Of a DNA stretch of 64,000 bases, positions 51,441-60,465 are shown one piece after another. Position 1 is the stretch's first letter; every line of letters begins with the position of its first letter. Position numbers and translations under genes: made by a program. The DNA is from Phycisphaeraceae bacterium (GTDB lineage Bacteria; Planctomycetota; Phycisphaerae; Phycisphaerales; UBA1924), in the NCBI GenBank assembly GCA_019636515.1, contig JAHBXI010000004.1:1-64000 (forward strand), read 5' to 3'. The notes beneath the pieces are model-generated. The model had not been told where the DNA came from. It saw nothing but the letters and a program-made list of their open reading frames with translations, and searched no databases.

Positions 51441-52289
51441 TCAGCGTCGGCGGCGTCGCATGGTCCACGCGGCGGCCACCCCCCAAAGCGCCGCCGTGCC
51501 CGGCGTCGGGATCACCGTGTCGAGGTAGTTCATCAGTTGGTCCAGGGTGATGTGGGTGGCGGCCCGGCCCTCCTCGATGGTGACCTTCGACCCCACGTGT
51601 ACGTGCCCGGCGGCAAAGCACTGGAATGGATCGTCCGGGGACGAGTGCTGCGCCTGGTACCAAAGGCCGTGATAGCCGATGAACTCGGACAGGAACGACC
51701 CACCCCCGTTGTTGTCGATGTACGCCGACACTCCCACCCCGGCCGCGTTCACGGCGTTCTGGATCGCCAGCGTGGGAAGCGACGAATACCGCCAGGCGTT
51801 GGGGGCCATGGAATCGTCGGGCGGAACCCGGTCGGGCTGGTACGGGGCCTCGTAGTCGTTGATCCATGAGGTGCGGTTGCGGTTGCGGTTCTCGATCTCC
51901 CAGTCTTTTCCGCCGCCGTTGATCCTCCCGCTGGTCCAACTGAACGTAACGATCGCGCACGGCTTGACCTGCCCGGTGATACGGGCCCAGTCGGCGGTGG
52001 TGTCCTGGTAATCGACCTCAAAGTCCCCCTCGCCCTTGGAGTTCACCCCGGCCCCGCCGGGAAACTCGGGAAAATACGAATACACGTTGTACCCGCGACC
52101 CTGCCAGTTGCCCCCCTGCCACCCTCCCGGGTTCTGGTCGGGGTTGGTGCTGAAGTGGCGGACCATCTCGTTGGTCGGTGGCCAATACCCCGTGAGCATG
52201 ATGTTGTAGGTGGAAGCCGCCCCCGCCAACCCGGCCCATGCGCCCATCGAACCCGCCGCCACCAGGTACGCCAACGGACTTGTCCGCAT
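51441..52289 (-). CDS. Exported protein with PEP-CTERM-like tail
   Basis: 282 residues from ATG 52289-52287 with GGGAGGG upstream. The signal peptide ends LAGAAS. The C-terminus IPTPGTAALWGVAAAW followed by five arginines has the form of a PEP-CTERM sorting signal: short motif, hydrophobic helix and basic tail. The core begins TYNIMLTGYWPPTNEMV and contains GRGYNVYSYFPEFPGG and QVKPCAIVTFSWTSG, a layout faintly like pyroglutamyl-peptidase-type folds. That likeness is weak. Targeted removal of the tail by an exosortase-type protease is the family expectation. It is divergent from the UbiA-type gene. Confidence 0.8.
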   Translation of the reverse strand: MRTSPLAYLVAAGSMGAWAGLAGAASTYNIMLTGYWPPTNEMVRHFSTNPDQNPGGWQGGNWQGRGYNVYSYFPEFPGGAGVNSKGEGDFEVDYQDTTADWARITGQVKPCAIVTFSWTSGRINGGGKDWEIENRNRNRTSWINDYEAPYQPDRVPPDDSMAPNAWRYSSLPTLAIQNAVNAAGVGVSAYIDNNGGGSFLSEFIGYHGLWYQAQHSSPDDPFQCFAAGHVHVGSKVTIEEGRAATHITLDQLMNYLDTVIPTPGTAALWGVAAAWTMRRRRR

Positions 52290-52425
52290 CACGCCCTCCC
52301 GCCCCGAAGGGCCAATCGGCTTCTGCCCGGAGCACCGCCCCGGAAAGGAAAACAACTTCCTTGCAGGGAGCGTCCCGCGCGAACCGACAGAGAGGCTGTA
52401 CGATGAATGTTCGCGTGGCGGTTGC

Positions 52426-53364
52426 ATGATTGTGGATTTCCTCAAACTCGCCAGGCCCGCCCAGTGGAGCAAGAGCGCGTTCGTGCTCGTCGGGCCCCTG
52501 TACGCCCTCGCCGGCGGCACCGAGGTCGACTGGGTCGGTGTCACGGTCGTCACGATCGCGTTCAGCCTCGTCGCCAGCGCGGGATACGTTCTCAACGACA
52601 TCAGGGACCGAGAACTCGACCTTGCTCACCCACGAAAACGCCACCGCCCCATCGCGTCGGGACGCATCCCCCCGCGATCCGCGGCGGTTTTCGCGGTCGC
52701 CCTTATGGCCGCCGCCGGCGGGCTGATCCTGGGTTGGGCATGGCAAACCCACGGGACCGCGAACGACGGACGCTGGATCTGGCCCGCGGCGATGGTCGGC
52801 CTGTACTGGGCCAACGTCACCGCCTACAGCCACTGGCTCAAGCACCGCGTCGTCGCCGACGTGATCAGCCTCGCGCTTGGCTTCGTGGTCCGCGTCCTGG
52901 CCGGGTGCGCGGCCGGGGGGATCGAGCCCAGCCCCTGGCTGGTCAACTCAACCTTCTTCATCTCGATGTTCCTGGCCTTTTCGAAGCGCCTGGGTGAACG
53001 GCGGACGATGGGCAGCGCCGACGCGGCGGGAACGGCCCGGACGGTTCAGTTCAAATACACCGATGATATTTTGCGCATGCTCGTGGTTGTCACGGCGGTC
53101 GCCACGCTGCTGACCTACGCCGGGTACGTCCAGTCGTTTGAACTCCGGGCGGATCGGGCTTCCCCGACCGGGCCGTCCTTCGGGGTGCTCTGGATGACCA
53201 TGCTTCCGGCGACGTACGGCCTGCTGCGGTGCATTGTGCTGGTCGAGCGGGGGGATTACGACGACCCGACGGAACTGGCCTCGCGGGACATCCCGTTCCA
53301 GGTGGCGGCGGTCGTCTTTGCCCTCTTCACGATCGCGGCCTGGTCCGCCCCTCGCCTGGCGTAA
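52426..53364 (+). CDS. UbiA-family prenyltransferase, DPPR synthase-like
   Basis: 312 residues from ATG 52426. FLKLARPAQWSKSAFVLVGPLYA and NDIRDRELDLAHPRKRHRPIASG, the first Asp-rich (NDxxD) motif and its HPxKRxRPIA extension, are characteristic of decaprenyl-phosphate phosphoribosyltransferase-type UbiA proteins. Seven to nine membrane helices are visible. The family transfers an activated group onto a polyprenyl phosphate on the inner membrane, here probably to start a lipid-linked sugar. Two glycosyltransferase genes lie next to it on the opposite strand, consistent with envelope glycan synthesis. The exact donor is inferred. Confidence 0.87.
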   Translation: MIVDFLKLARPAQWSKSAFVLVGPLYALAGGTEVDWVGVTVVTIAFSLVASAGYVLNDIRDRELDLAHPRKRHRPIASGRIPPRSAAVFAVALMAAAGGLILGWAWQTHGTANDGRWIWPAAMVGLYWANVTAYSHWLKHRVVADVISLALGFVVRVLAGCAAGGIEPSPWLVNSTFFISMFLAFSKRLGERRTMGSADAAGTARTVQFKYTDDILRMLVVVTAVATLLTYAGYVQSFELRADRASPTGPSFGVLWMTMLPATYGLLRCIVLVERGDYDDPTELASRDIPFQVAAVVFALFTIAAWSAPRLA

Positions 53365-53401
53365 GGGAGGTTGGGCGGGCCCCTCTCCGGGGCGGGGGTG
53401 C

Positions 53402-54523
53402 TTACGCCGCCCCCAGGCGCATCGGCCGGCGCATCAGTTCGCCAACGACCCGCCATGGGGCGGCCACCCGCCACCGATCGGATCGTCCGGACCACCGCTC
53501 GGCCGCGTCGATCATCGGCCCGGGAGACATCGTCCCGATCACCAGGACCTCGGGATCGTCCGTCGCGTCGACCTCCCGGACACCCAGTTCCGCCAGGGCT
53601 TCCCGGACGACCCAGGCGTTCTTCCCCGGCTCCACGACGGCCGCGGTATGAAACGGGCACTGGCGACGCTCGGCTTCCAGGGCTTCCAGCGCGTGGGCCT
53701 TGCCCGTGAATCGCTCGTACAAGCCACGGGGAAAGGGCGTGCGCCGCTGGGCGCGGAACGTCCGGCGGAGTTCAACCAGGCCCCGCCCGAATCCGTCGAG
53801 GGCGCCTTCCTTCCGGGCGATGGAACGGTACCGACCGCGAACCTCTCGCAACTCCGCCCGGCGCTGGTCCTCCGGAGCGTACCGCTGCACCACCCAGCCG
53901 TTGTTGCGCACCAGGCGGCGGAGGATTTCGTTCATGTCGCGGTTGGTGACGTCCTTGGCGTGATCAATCCGGAAGGCCGGATCAAACTCGACCCGATATC
54001 CGGCCAGCAGGAGCCGGGCCGCCAGGTCGTACTCCTCGACGTAGTAGTTGAACGAGCGGTCGTACCCCCCCATTTCCAGGAACGCCGACCGACGGATCGC
54101 CACCCCGCACCCGATGAAGACCTCGGGCAACCCGCCTGCCTCACGCGTCCCGAGTCGGGGCAGGCGGATATCCGCCATGACCGCCGCCACCTCGGACGAT
54201 CTCGACGACAGGGCCGACAGGAACCGCGTGCCCACCGGGTGGGAGTCGTCGTCGAGCATGACCACCCAGTCGCTCGACGGGTCCGAAGCCTCCACCCCGG
54301 CGTTTCGCGCCGCCGCCCCCTCGTTGGTCTCCAGGCGGATGACCCGCACAAAAACGCCCGACGTCAACGCCCCCGGAGCCACGGCGGGCGTCGGCGAGGC
54401 GTTGTCCACGATGATCACCTCCGCTCCGCCGACCTCCCGGTGCGGCCCGAGATCGCCGATGGCGCGCAGCGTGGACGCGAGCCGATCGTGACGCTCATGG
54501 GTTGGCAGGACGTACGTGATCAC
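53402..54523 (-). CDS. Family-2 glycosyltransferase
   Basis: 373 residues from GTG 54523-54521, which has GAAGGA six bases upstream; the frame beyond it is Arg/Cys-rich and unlikely. The GT-A opening ITYVLPTHERHDRLASTLRA, EVIIVDNASPT, NEGAAARNAGVEA and the metal-binding VVMLDDDSHP (DxD-type) are clear, followed by an acceptor-side FIGCGVAIRRSAFLEMGGYD and EEYDLAARLL. A 120-residue C-terminal extension (EALAELGVREVDATDD, then VLVIGTMSPG) resembles a second nucleotide-binding-like fold. It is convergent with the UbiA-type gene (37-bp gap). Confidence 0.88.
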   Translation of the reverse strand: MITYVLPTHERHDRLASTLRAIGDLGPHREVGGAEVIIVDNASPTPAVAPGALTSGVFVRVIRLETNEGAAARNAGVEASDPSSDWVVMLDDDSHPVGTRFLSALSSRSSEVAAVMADIRLPRLGTREAGGLPEVFIGCGVAIRRSAFLEMGGYDRSFNYYVEEYDLAARLLLAGYRVEFDPAFRIDHAKDVTNRDMNEILRRLVRNNGWVVQRYAPEDQRRAELREVRGRYRSIARKEGALDGFGRGLVELRRTFRAQRRTPFPRGLYERFTGKAHALEALEAERRQCPFHTAAVVEPGKNAWVVREALAELGVREVDATDDPEVLVIGTMSPGPMIDAAERWSGRSDRWRVAAPWRVVGELMRRPMRLGAA

Positions 54524-54676
54524 ATCCGTTCCTTCGTCACCCGACACCCGCAAGGTCGCACGCCGCGCGCACAAAGCCCGTGTTTGAGGCATGCACCCGT
54601 CCCGCAACGCAAGGCGGGCACGATACCGACTTGCCTCCCGTGCCGCACCACCATTCCAGGAAAATTCATCGACCGG

Positions 54677-55918
54677 TTACTCGCCCGGGTTCCGCTCGTA
54701 CATCCTCCAGACGTTCACCCCGCGCCGCCGAACGGCCTCGGAAGACTCCCAGATCTCATCTTCAAACCCGTCGCTCGATATGAGCACCCAGTCACCCGGG
54801 GAAAGATCCTCAGGCCGGCCGATCGCGAACCCGAGGCGGGTGGTTCCGAAAACCACGTCGTCCACAATTCCCGCCACGGGGATGCGTAATTCGCCGTGGT
54901 GTTCGAGCAGCCACCGTGTATGTCGCCCGGCACCCCAAAGGTAAAGGCTCGAAGCACCCTGGTTCTTCATGCGGCCCGTCACCGCACGAATCCTCGAAAG
55001 ACGGCAGAAGGTATCGGTCCTGCCGGAACGCTTTGAGTCGCTCCATTCCACCCACAATCGTCCGATGATCGCCTCCGCGGATGTTCCGTGTTCACGCAGG
55101 ATTCTCTCGATCTCGACCCGGGCCTGGTCGTGGGTTCTGGCGCCGGCGACCAGCGGGGCGATCGCGGAAGCCACCTCCTGGGAAGCACATTCCCCGGCGG
55201 GCGAGAGCCTTGACCACGACCGGACCATCGAGCGGCTCGACGTCAGCGCTTGATCGGCGACGGGCGCCTCTTGCCCGCCCGCGTGACGGGCGTGGTATTC
55301 GTACAGGTCTCGGGGCACGGCGGCGAGGGGATGGCGTTCGGAAAGCCTCAGCCAGAGGTCGTGGTCCTGTGCCCGCAAGCATGATGGGTCGTACCCCCCG
55401 ACATCGAGAACCGGGGAGCGGCGGAACATGACCGATCCGTGGGCGATCGGGTTCTCGACCAGGAGCCTCCACTTCATGTCGCGCGGGTCGGACGGCGGTG
55501 TGCGGGCCTCACGCTCGCCCGAGGGCTTTACCCGCACCCAACCGCAGGCCACCAGCGCCACATCGGGATGTTCGATCATGTAGGACCGTTGCTCGGCGAG
55601 CCGATCGGGATGGGACCAGTCGTCGATATCCATGCGGGCGATCAGTTCACACCGAGCGCTCGTGATCCCGGCGTTGAGGGCGGCCGCCAGGTTCGCCTCG
55701 GACAGTTCCAGCACCCTCGCCCGTGGCTCGGATCGGGCCATATCGGCCAGCAGGTCGAGCGTCGATCTTCCGCACCCGTTGGCGATCAGCAGGATCTCGG
55801 TGCGGTCGAACGTCTGGCCGGTGATGCTCGCCAAGCCACGGCGGGCCGACGGCTCATCCCGTATGCGGTACACCGGCAGCAGAACACTGACCTCGGGATC
55901 TGGCGGCCCTTGGCTCAC
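54677..55918 (-). CDS. Family-2 glycosyltransferase with Rossmann-like C-terminal domain
   Basis: 413 residues from GTG 55918-55916 with AAGGG upstream. The N-terminal GT-A domain has VSVLLPVYRIRDE, SITGQTFDRTEILLIANG, NLAAALNAGI, ARMDIDDWSHPDR (metal site DID-D) and GSVMFRRSPVLDVGGYD. After a helical linker, residues about 310-400 form a separate domain with LYLWGAGRHTRWLLEHH, a GxGxxG-like nucleotide-binding turn, and VAGIVDDVVFG. The domain pair suggests a sugar transferase with a regulatory or oxidoreductase-like partner domain. It shares its strand with the gene downstream (153 bp away). Confidence 0.87.
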   Translation of the reverse strand: MSQGPPDPEVSVLLPVYRIRDEPSARRGLASITGQTFDRTEILLIANGCGRSTLDLLADMARSEPRARVLELSEANLAAALNAGITSARCELIARMDIDDWSHPDRLAEQRSYMIEHPDVALVACGWVRVKPSGEREARTPPSDPRDMKWRLLVENPIAHGSVMFRRSPVLDVGGYDPSCLRAQDHDLWLRLSERHPLAAVPRDLYEYHARHAGGQEAPVADQALTSSRSMVRSWSRLSPAGECASQEVASAIAPLVAGARTHDQARVEIERILREHGTSAEAIIGRLWVEWSDSKRSGRTDTFCRLSRIRAVTGRMKNQGASSLYLWGAGRHTRWLLEHHGELRIPVAGIVDDVVFGTTRLGFAIGRPEDLSPGDWVLISSDGFEDEIWESSEAVRRRGVNVWRMYERNPGE

Positions 55919-56020
55919 GTCCCTTCAGATCGGCTCGGTCGGCGAAATCAAGGCACAATGCCGGAAAGTGCTCGCGGGTCGCGGCGGGGTCGCGGATCGA
56001 AAACCATCGTGCGCGGAGAA

Positions 56021-56713
56021 TCACGCCCCGGGACGGGCCAGGCGGCGGACCGACCCGTCGGGCGCTCCGACGAGGACCTCGTCGGCCTCGGTCAGGAACA
56101 GACCGTGATCGATGACACCGGGGGTTCGGTCGAGTTCGGCGGCAAGGTCCTCGACATCACGGTCCCCGATCATGCAGTCCAGAACCATGTGCCCGTCGGC
56201 GGTCAGGAACAACTGGCCGTCGAGAGTCCGGCGCACGACGCCAATGACGCCCATGTTCCTCAGGTGGGAGCGAACCGCCGAGAGCCCGAACATGGGGATG
56301 ACCACGGGCAACGCGGAGCGCTTTCCCAGGTGCTCGACCAGTTTGTTCTCGTCGGCGATGTAGATCCGCCGGTCGGCGGCGTGGGCGACCAGCCGCTGGC
56401 GCAGCACGGCCCCGTGCTGTCCCTTGAGCATCCGCAGGCGGGAGTCGATCTCGTCGGCCCCGTCAATCAGGATGTCAACCCTCTCGACCAGGGTGAAGTC
56501 CATGAGGTTCAGCCGCTGCGAACGGGCGACGGTCTCGGTCGCGTGGCTCGACGCCACGCACCGCACATCCAGCCCTTCGTCCCGGACGCGTTCGGCAAGG
56601 GCGATGACGGCTCGTGACGCGGTGCGGCCCGCGCCGAGCCCGACCAGCATGCCGGTCTGGACATCCGCTACCGCCGATTCTGCCAGTGGATCCGCGAGTC
56701 TGGGTTCGTTCAC
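56021..56713 (-). CDS. rpiA: Ribose-5-phosphate isomerase A homologue
   Basis: 230 residues from GTG 56713-56711 with GAAGGG seven bases upstream. It contains VGLGAGRTASRAV (the GTGSTA phosphate loop, altered), DILIDGADEID with both active-site aspartates, MLKGQHGAVLRQRLV and DENKLVEHLG. RpiA interconverts ribose-5-phosphate and ribulose-5-phosphate in the cytoplasm. In the E. coli enzyme the sequence after the lysine is GGGAALTREK, with a catalytic Glu; here the aligned residue is Gln (LRQRL). Either another residue substitutes or activity is reduced. Confidence 0.85.
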   Translation of the reverse strand: MNEPRLADPLAESAVADVQTGMLVGLGAGRTASRAVIALAERVRDEGLDVRCVASSHATETVARSQRLNLMDFTLVERVDILIDGADEIDSRLRMLKGQHGAVLRQRLVAHAADRRIYIADENKLVEHLGKRSALPVVIPMFGLSAVRSHLRNMGVIGVVRRTLDGQLFLTADGHMVLDCMIGDRDVEDLAAELDRTPGVIDHGLFLTEADEVLVGAPDGSVRRLARPGA

Positions 56714-56818
56714 GGTCGGTCCCTTCAGTACGACTGTATCCAATCCAAACGCATATCCCATGGATCAGGCACCCGCTCGCACGGCCGACGTGCATCGGCC
56801 CGCGTCCTGTCGCGTCAA

Positions 56819-56835
56819 GGCGCGTGCAACGCGCC
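56819..56835 (-). terminator. Small hairpin after the ALDH7 gene
   Basis: GGCGCGT and ACGCGCC, seven perfect pairs around a 3-base loop, lie 41 bp past the dehydrogenase stop and before rpiA. There is no U-run, so it is only a possible terminator. Confidence 0.3.
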
Positions 56836-56876
56836 GCCCAAGCCCCTTTCACACGAACTCCGGAACGGACCGGTCA

Positions 56877-58421
56877 TTATTCGCCGAACCGGATGCCCTG
56901 GGCGAGGGCCAGTTGTTTTCCGTGGTTGACCGCCACGGTCTGCCGCCGCATGTAGGCCTTCCACGAGTCCGACCCGCTCTCTCGCCCCCCTCCGGTGTCT
57001 TTCTCTCCCCCGAACGCCCCCCCGATCTCGGCCCCGCTCGTCCCCAGATTCACATACGCCAGGCCGCAATCACTCCCCGACCCGGTGACGGAAAGGAAAG
57101 TCTCGCTGGCCGCGAGGCTGTCGGTGAAAATCCCCGACGCCAACCCCTGGTCCACGCCGTTATGCATGGCGAGGGCCTCGTCGAGGGTCCGATAGGTGAA
57201 GACGTACAGGATCGGAGCGAACGTCTCTTCGAGCGCGATCGGAAGGCGGTTGCTTGACGGGGCTCGCACGATGGCCGGACGCACGAAGTTCCCACCCGCA
57301 ATCTCGGTAGGGAGCCCCGATGCCCGTTCACCTCCGGCAACGACCTCGCCCCCCTCGTCTCTGGCGCGGCGGATCGCGGCCAGGAACGTCTCGACCGCCG
57401 CGGGCGTGATCAGCGGGCCGACCAGCGTCCCTTCGTTCAGAGGATCACCGATGGCGACCTTTCCGTACGCCTCGGCGAGGCGGCGCGTGATCTCGGCCGC
57501 CACCGATTCGTGGGCGATCAGCCGCCTGGTCGTCGTGCATCGCTGACCCGCGGTGCCCACCGCACCGAAGAGGATGCTCCGGGCGGCCAGGTCCAGGTCC
57601 GCGTCGGAATGCACGATCACGGCGTTGTTTCCCCCCAGTTCCAGCAGCGACCGTCCGAGGCGGCGGGCGACCACCTCTCCCACGCGCCGGCCCATCCGGC
57701 ACGACCCGGTCGCCGAGATAAGCGGAAGTCGTCGATCCTCGACCAGCGACTCGGCGATCTGGGTGTCCGTCCCGATCAACAGGCGGAAGACCCCCGGATG
57801 CCCCATCTCGGCGGAGACTCTTTCGGCGATGGCGTTCGAGGCGATGGCGGTAAGCGGGGCGAGCAGGCTGGGCTTCCAGATGACCACATCGCCGCAGACC
57901 GCCGCGATCATGGCGTTCCAGGCCCACACCGCGTTGGGGAAGTTGAACGCGGAGATGACGCCGATCGGTCCGAGCGGGAGCCACTGCTCGTAGAGCCGGT
58001 GCCGGGGACGCTCGCTCTGGAGAACCGGCCCCGAGAGCGTCCGTGAGAGTCCGACGGCGTAGTCGGCGATGTCGATCGTCTCCTGGACCTCGCCCAGGCC
58101 CTCCTGGCGGATCTTGCCGACCTCGAGCGAAATCAGTTCGCCCAGCGCTTCCTTGTGGCGGCGGAACTCGTCGCCGATCGCGCGAACCACCTGCCCTCGG
58201 GCGGGAGCGGGAACCTCGCGCCATGCCCGGAACGCCTCGCAAGACTCGGCGACGACGGACTCCCGTGTGCGTTCATCGTCGAGGATCACCGCCGCGATGG
58301 GCCGTCCGGTCGCGGGGTTGGTCACGACCACCTGACCGGCGACGCCGTGCTTCACCCCCTGCCCGGTGACCACGCGGGGGTGGCGGTCCAGGCCAAGGCG
58401 TTCCAATACCGTCATGCTCAT
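56877..58421 (-). CDS. ALDH7-family aldehyde dehydrogenase (aminoadipate-semialdehyde type)
   Basis: 514 residues. LGPIGVISAFNFPNAVWAWN, the catalytic glutamate in SLLELGGNN, the catalytic cysteine in GTAGQRCTTTRR and the C-terminal FGGEKDTGGGRESGSDSW block followed by YMRRQT match the ALDH7 family. That family (antiquitin) oxidises alpha-aminoadipate semialdehyde in lysine degradation and detoxifies related aldehydes with NAD+. All catalytic residues are present. A second in-frame ATG lies two codons downstream, and there is no clear ribosome-binding site. It is 163 bp upstream of rpiA. Confidence 0.92.
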   Translation of the reverse strand: MSMTVLERLGLDRHPRVVTGQGVKHGVAGQVVVTNPATGRPIAAVILDDERTRESVVAESCEAFRAWREVPAPARGQVVRAIGDEFRRHKEALGELISLEVGKIRQEGLGEVQETIDIADYAVGLSRTLSGPVLQSERPRHRLYEQWLPLGPIGVISAFNFPNAVWAWNAMIAAVCGDVVIWKPSLLAPLTAIASNAIAERVSAEMGHPGVFRLLIGTDTQIAESLVEDRRLPLISATGSCRMGRRVGEVVARRLGRSLLELGGNNAVIVHSDADLDLAARSILFGAVGTAGQRCTTTRRLIAHESVAAEITRRLAEAYGKVAIGDPLNEGTLVGPLITPAAVETFLAAIRRARDEGGEVVAGGERASGLPTEIAGGNFVRPAIVRAPSSNRLPIALEETFAPILYVFTYRTLDEALAMHNGVDQGLASGIFTDSLAASETFLSVTGSGSDCGLAYVNLGTSGAEIGGAFGGEKDTGGGRESGSDSWKAYMRRQTVAVNHGKQLALAQGIRFGE

Positions 58422-58530
58422 GGGGCGACTGTAGGGTGCGGGCGTCCGGACGGTCCCGCTCGAACTCGCCCGAGCCCCGTCACGCCGGGCGGGGTCGCTT
58501 CCTCCCCGCGCTCGGGCACTCCCGTTCCAC

Positions 58531-58536
58531 TACAAT
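58531..58536 (+). promoter_or_regulatory. Possible -10 box giving a leaderless GH57 mRNA
   Basis: TACAAT lies six bases before the GH57 ATG, and no Shine-Dalgarno sequence is present. Transcription from this box would start at or very near the ATG. No good -35 box is seen, so this rests on one hexamer. Confidence 0.25.
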
Positions 58537-58542
58537 CGCCTC

Positions 58543-59898
58543 ATGGCGAGTGTTGTGTTCTATTTTCAGGTCCACCAGCCGTTCCGGCTGAAGCGGTACT
58601 CGGTCTTCCACACCGACCCTTTCTATTTCGACGATGCGAAGAACGCGGAGATCTGCCGGAAGGTCGCCGACAAGTGCTACCGCCCGGCGACCGCGCTGAT
58701 GCTTGACCTGGTCCGGCGTCACAAGGGCAATTTCAAAGTCAGTTACGCGATCACGGGCGTGGTGCTCGACCAGATGAAGTCCTGGTGCCCGGACGTGATC
58801 GACCTGTTCAAGGCCCTGGCCGACACCGGGTGCTGCGAGTTCATCGGGGAGACCTACCACCACTCGCTCTCTTTCCTGTACAGCAAGCGGGAATTCAGCG
58901 AGCAGGTGGAGATGCACACTCGGCTGGTCCAGGACCTGTTCGGCCAGACCCCCCGGGTCTTCCGCAACACGGAACTGATCTTCAACAACGAACTGGCGGC
59001 CCACCTGGCCGAGATGCGCCTGCCCGGCGGGGAGCCTCGCTTCCTCGGGGCCTTGTGCGAGGGGGTCGACCGGCACCTGGGATTCCGCTCGCCAAACTAC
59101 GTCTACCAGCCCCCGGAGATGCCCGGCCGCGACCTGCGATCCGTCGGCGGGCGGCCGTTCGGACTGCTTCTCAAGAATTACCGGCTGAGCGACGACATCG
59201 CGTTTCGGTTCAGCAACCGGGGATGGGCCGAATGGCCGCTTTCGGCGGAGAAGTTCGCCCGCTGGGTTCACCAGATCAACGGCGACGGGTACCTCTGCAA
59301 CCTGTTCATGGACTACGAGACGTTCGGGGAGCACCAGTGGGCCGAGACCGGGATCTTCGACTTTCTGGCCAAACTCCCCGAGGCGATTTTCGACATCGCC
59401 CCGGGGGAGAACCACTTCAATACGCCGTCGGAAGCGCTGGCCCGGTTTAATCCCGTGGGCTCGTACGACGTCCACGACTTCATCTCGTGGGCCGATACCG
59501 AGCGCGACCTTACCGCCTGGCGTGGCAACGCCATGCAGTGGAACGCCCTGGAGGAGACGTATCGCCTCGAGCACGCCATCAAGCACTCGCTGGCCGAGGC
59601 GACGGCAAGGGGCGACAAGGCGGCGGTCACGCACTTTGGTCATCTCCTGACCGACTGGCGGAAACTCACCACCAGCGATCATTTCTACTACATGTGTACC
59701 AAGTACTTCGCCGACGGCGACGTCCACAAGTACTTCAACCCCTACGACTCGCCGTACGATTCGTACATCAACTTCATGAACGTCCTGGACAACGTCCGGA
59801 CCCGAATGGCCGGGGCGTCGTACGCGGGAGCGGTTCCGATCGGAGGGGGCGGCGAGGTCTCTTCTCCCGCGGGAGGAGCGGCCGCCCAGGGCCGGTGA
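58543..59898 (+). CDS. Glycoside hydrolase family 57 alpha-amylase-like
   Basis: 451 residues with all five GH57 conserved regions: VHQP, FIGETYHHSLSFL, FRNTELIFNNELA (with the nucleophile glutamate), FMDYETFGEHQW (with the catalytic aspartate) and ISWADTERDLTAWRGNAMQ. There is no signal peptide, so it acts in the cytoplasm. The family includes alpha-amylases and related glycogen- or maltodextrin-acting enzymes; the exact activity cannot be set from motifs. The last 30 residues are Gly/Ala-rich and probably disordered. tRNA-Ser follows on the same strand. Confidence 0.93.
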   Translation: MASVVFYFQVHQPFRLKRYSVFHTDPFYFDDAKNAEICRKVADKCYRPATALMLDLVRRHKGNFKVSYAITGVVLDQMKSWCPDVIDLFKALADTGCCEFIGETYHHSLSFLYSKREFSEQVEMHTRLVQDLFGQTPRVFRNTELIFNNELAAHLAEMRLPGGEPRFLGALCEGVDRHLGFRSPNYVYQPPEMPGRDLRSVGGRPFGLLLKNYRLSDDIAFRFSNRGWAEWPLSAEKFARWVHQINGDGYLCNLFMDYETFGEHQWAETGIFDFLAKLPEAIFDIAPGENHFNTPSEALARFNPVGSYDVHDFISWADTERDLTAWRGNAMQWNALEETYRLEHAIKHSLAEATARGDKAAVTHFGHLLTDWRKLTTSDHFYYMCTKYFADGDVHKYFNPYDSPYDSYINFMNVLDNVRTRMAGASYAGAVPIGGGGEVSSPAGGAAAQGR

Positions 59899-59972
59899 TC
59901 ATCGTCGCCGGCAAGGCGCGGGGGCGTGGATTCACCATCGACGGAACCCCCATTCCCAAGTGGTTCCGACCG

Positions 59973-60059
59973 GGTGGGGTGGCAGAGCGGTTGAACGCGC
60001 CGGACTTGAAATCCGGTATGCCCCTCGGGGCATCAGGGGTTCGAATCCCCTCCCCACCG
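59973..60059 (+). tRNA. tRNA-Ser (UGA anticodon)
   Basis: An 87-base class II tRNA. The acceptor GGTGGGG (59973-59979) pairs with CCCCACC (60052-60058), and G60059 is the discriminator. The anticodon loop CTTGAAA (60005-60011) has TGA at 60007-60009. There is a long variable arm (TGCCCCTCGGGGCA) and a T-arm with GTTCGAAT. CCA is not encoded. Confidence 0.97.
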
Positions 60060-60465
60060 CTTCAGAGGCGAGCGATAGACCGGCGGCCATGAGCGCCGAC
60101 CGAGAACCGTGCCGCGCCTCGACGGGATCTCGGGCTCGGCGGGCAACGCCAGGAGCGAGAGCGATTCGCCCCACCCCAGGCACAAGCCGCTTGTCCATCG
60201 CCGGGGTTTGAGAATCGCGCGGTACTCCCGGTCCGGTGGCGCTCGCGGGATTCGGTGGAGGCGGAAGGTATGGGCGGGAGGATGAGTCAGGCCTGGGTGG
60301 TGTTCAGGCGTGGTTCCCGCGTGTCAGAGATGAGACCCGATGAGTTCCTGGTCCACCGTGGACATCAAGCGTCGGACACGGACCGGCCTCCATCAAAGAA
60401 CGACGCCGCCCGGCCGGGCGGCGTCGCGTCGATCACGCTTTTTCACCTGAACCGGGCGTGCTCGG
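60060..60465. other. Gene-free stretch after tRNA-Ser
   Basis: 406 bp with no convincing gene. It contains the HU-gene terminator near its right end. A plus-strand frame at 60255-60482 runs across that terminator and into the HU gene, so I treat it as spurious. Confidence 0.6.
60401..60426 (-). terminator. Rho-independent terminator of the HU-like gene
   Basis: A perfect 11-bp stem (60401-60411 with 60416-60426) and a GGCC loop lie about 40 bp after the HU-like stop. On the minus strand TTCTTT follows, giving a short U-rich tail. Confidence 0.75.
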
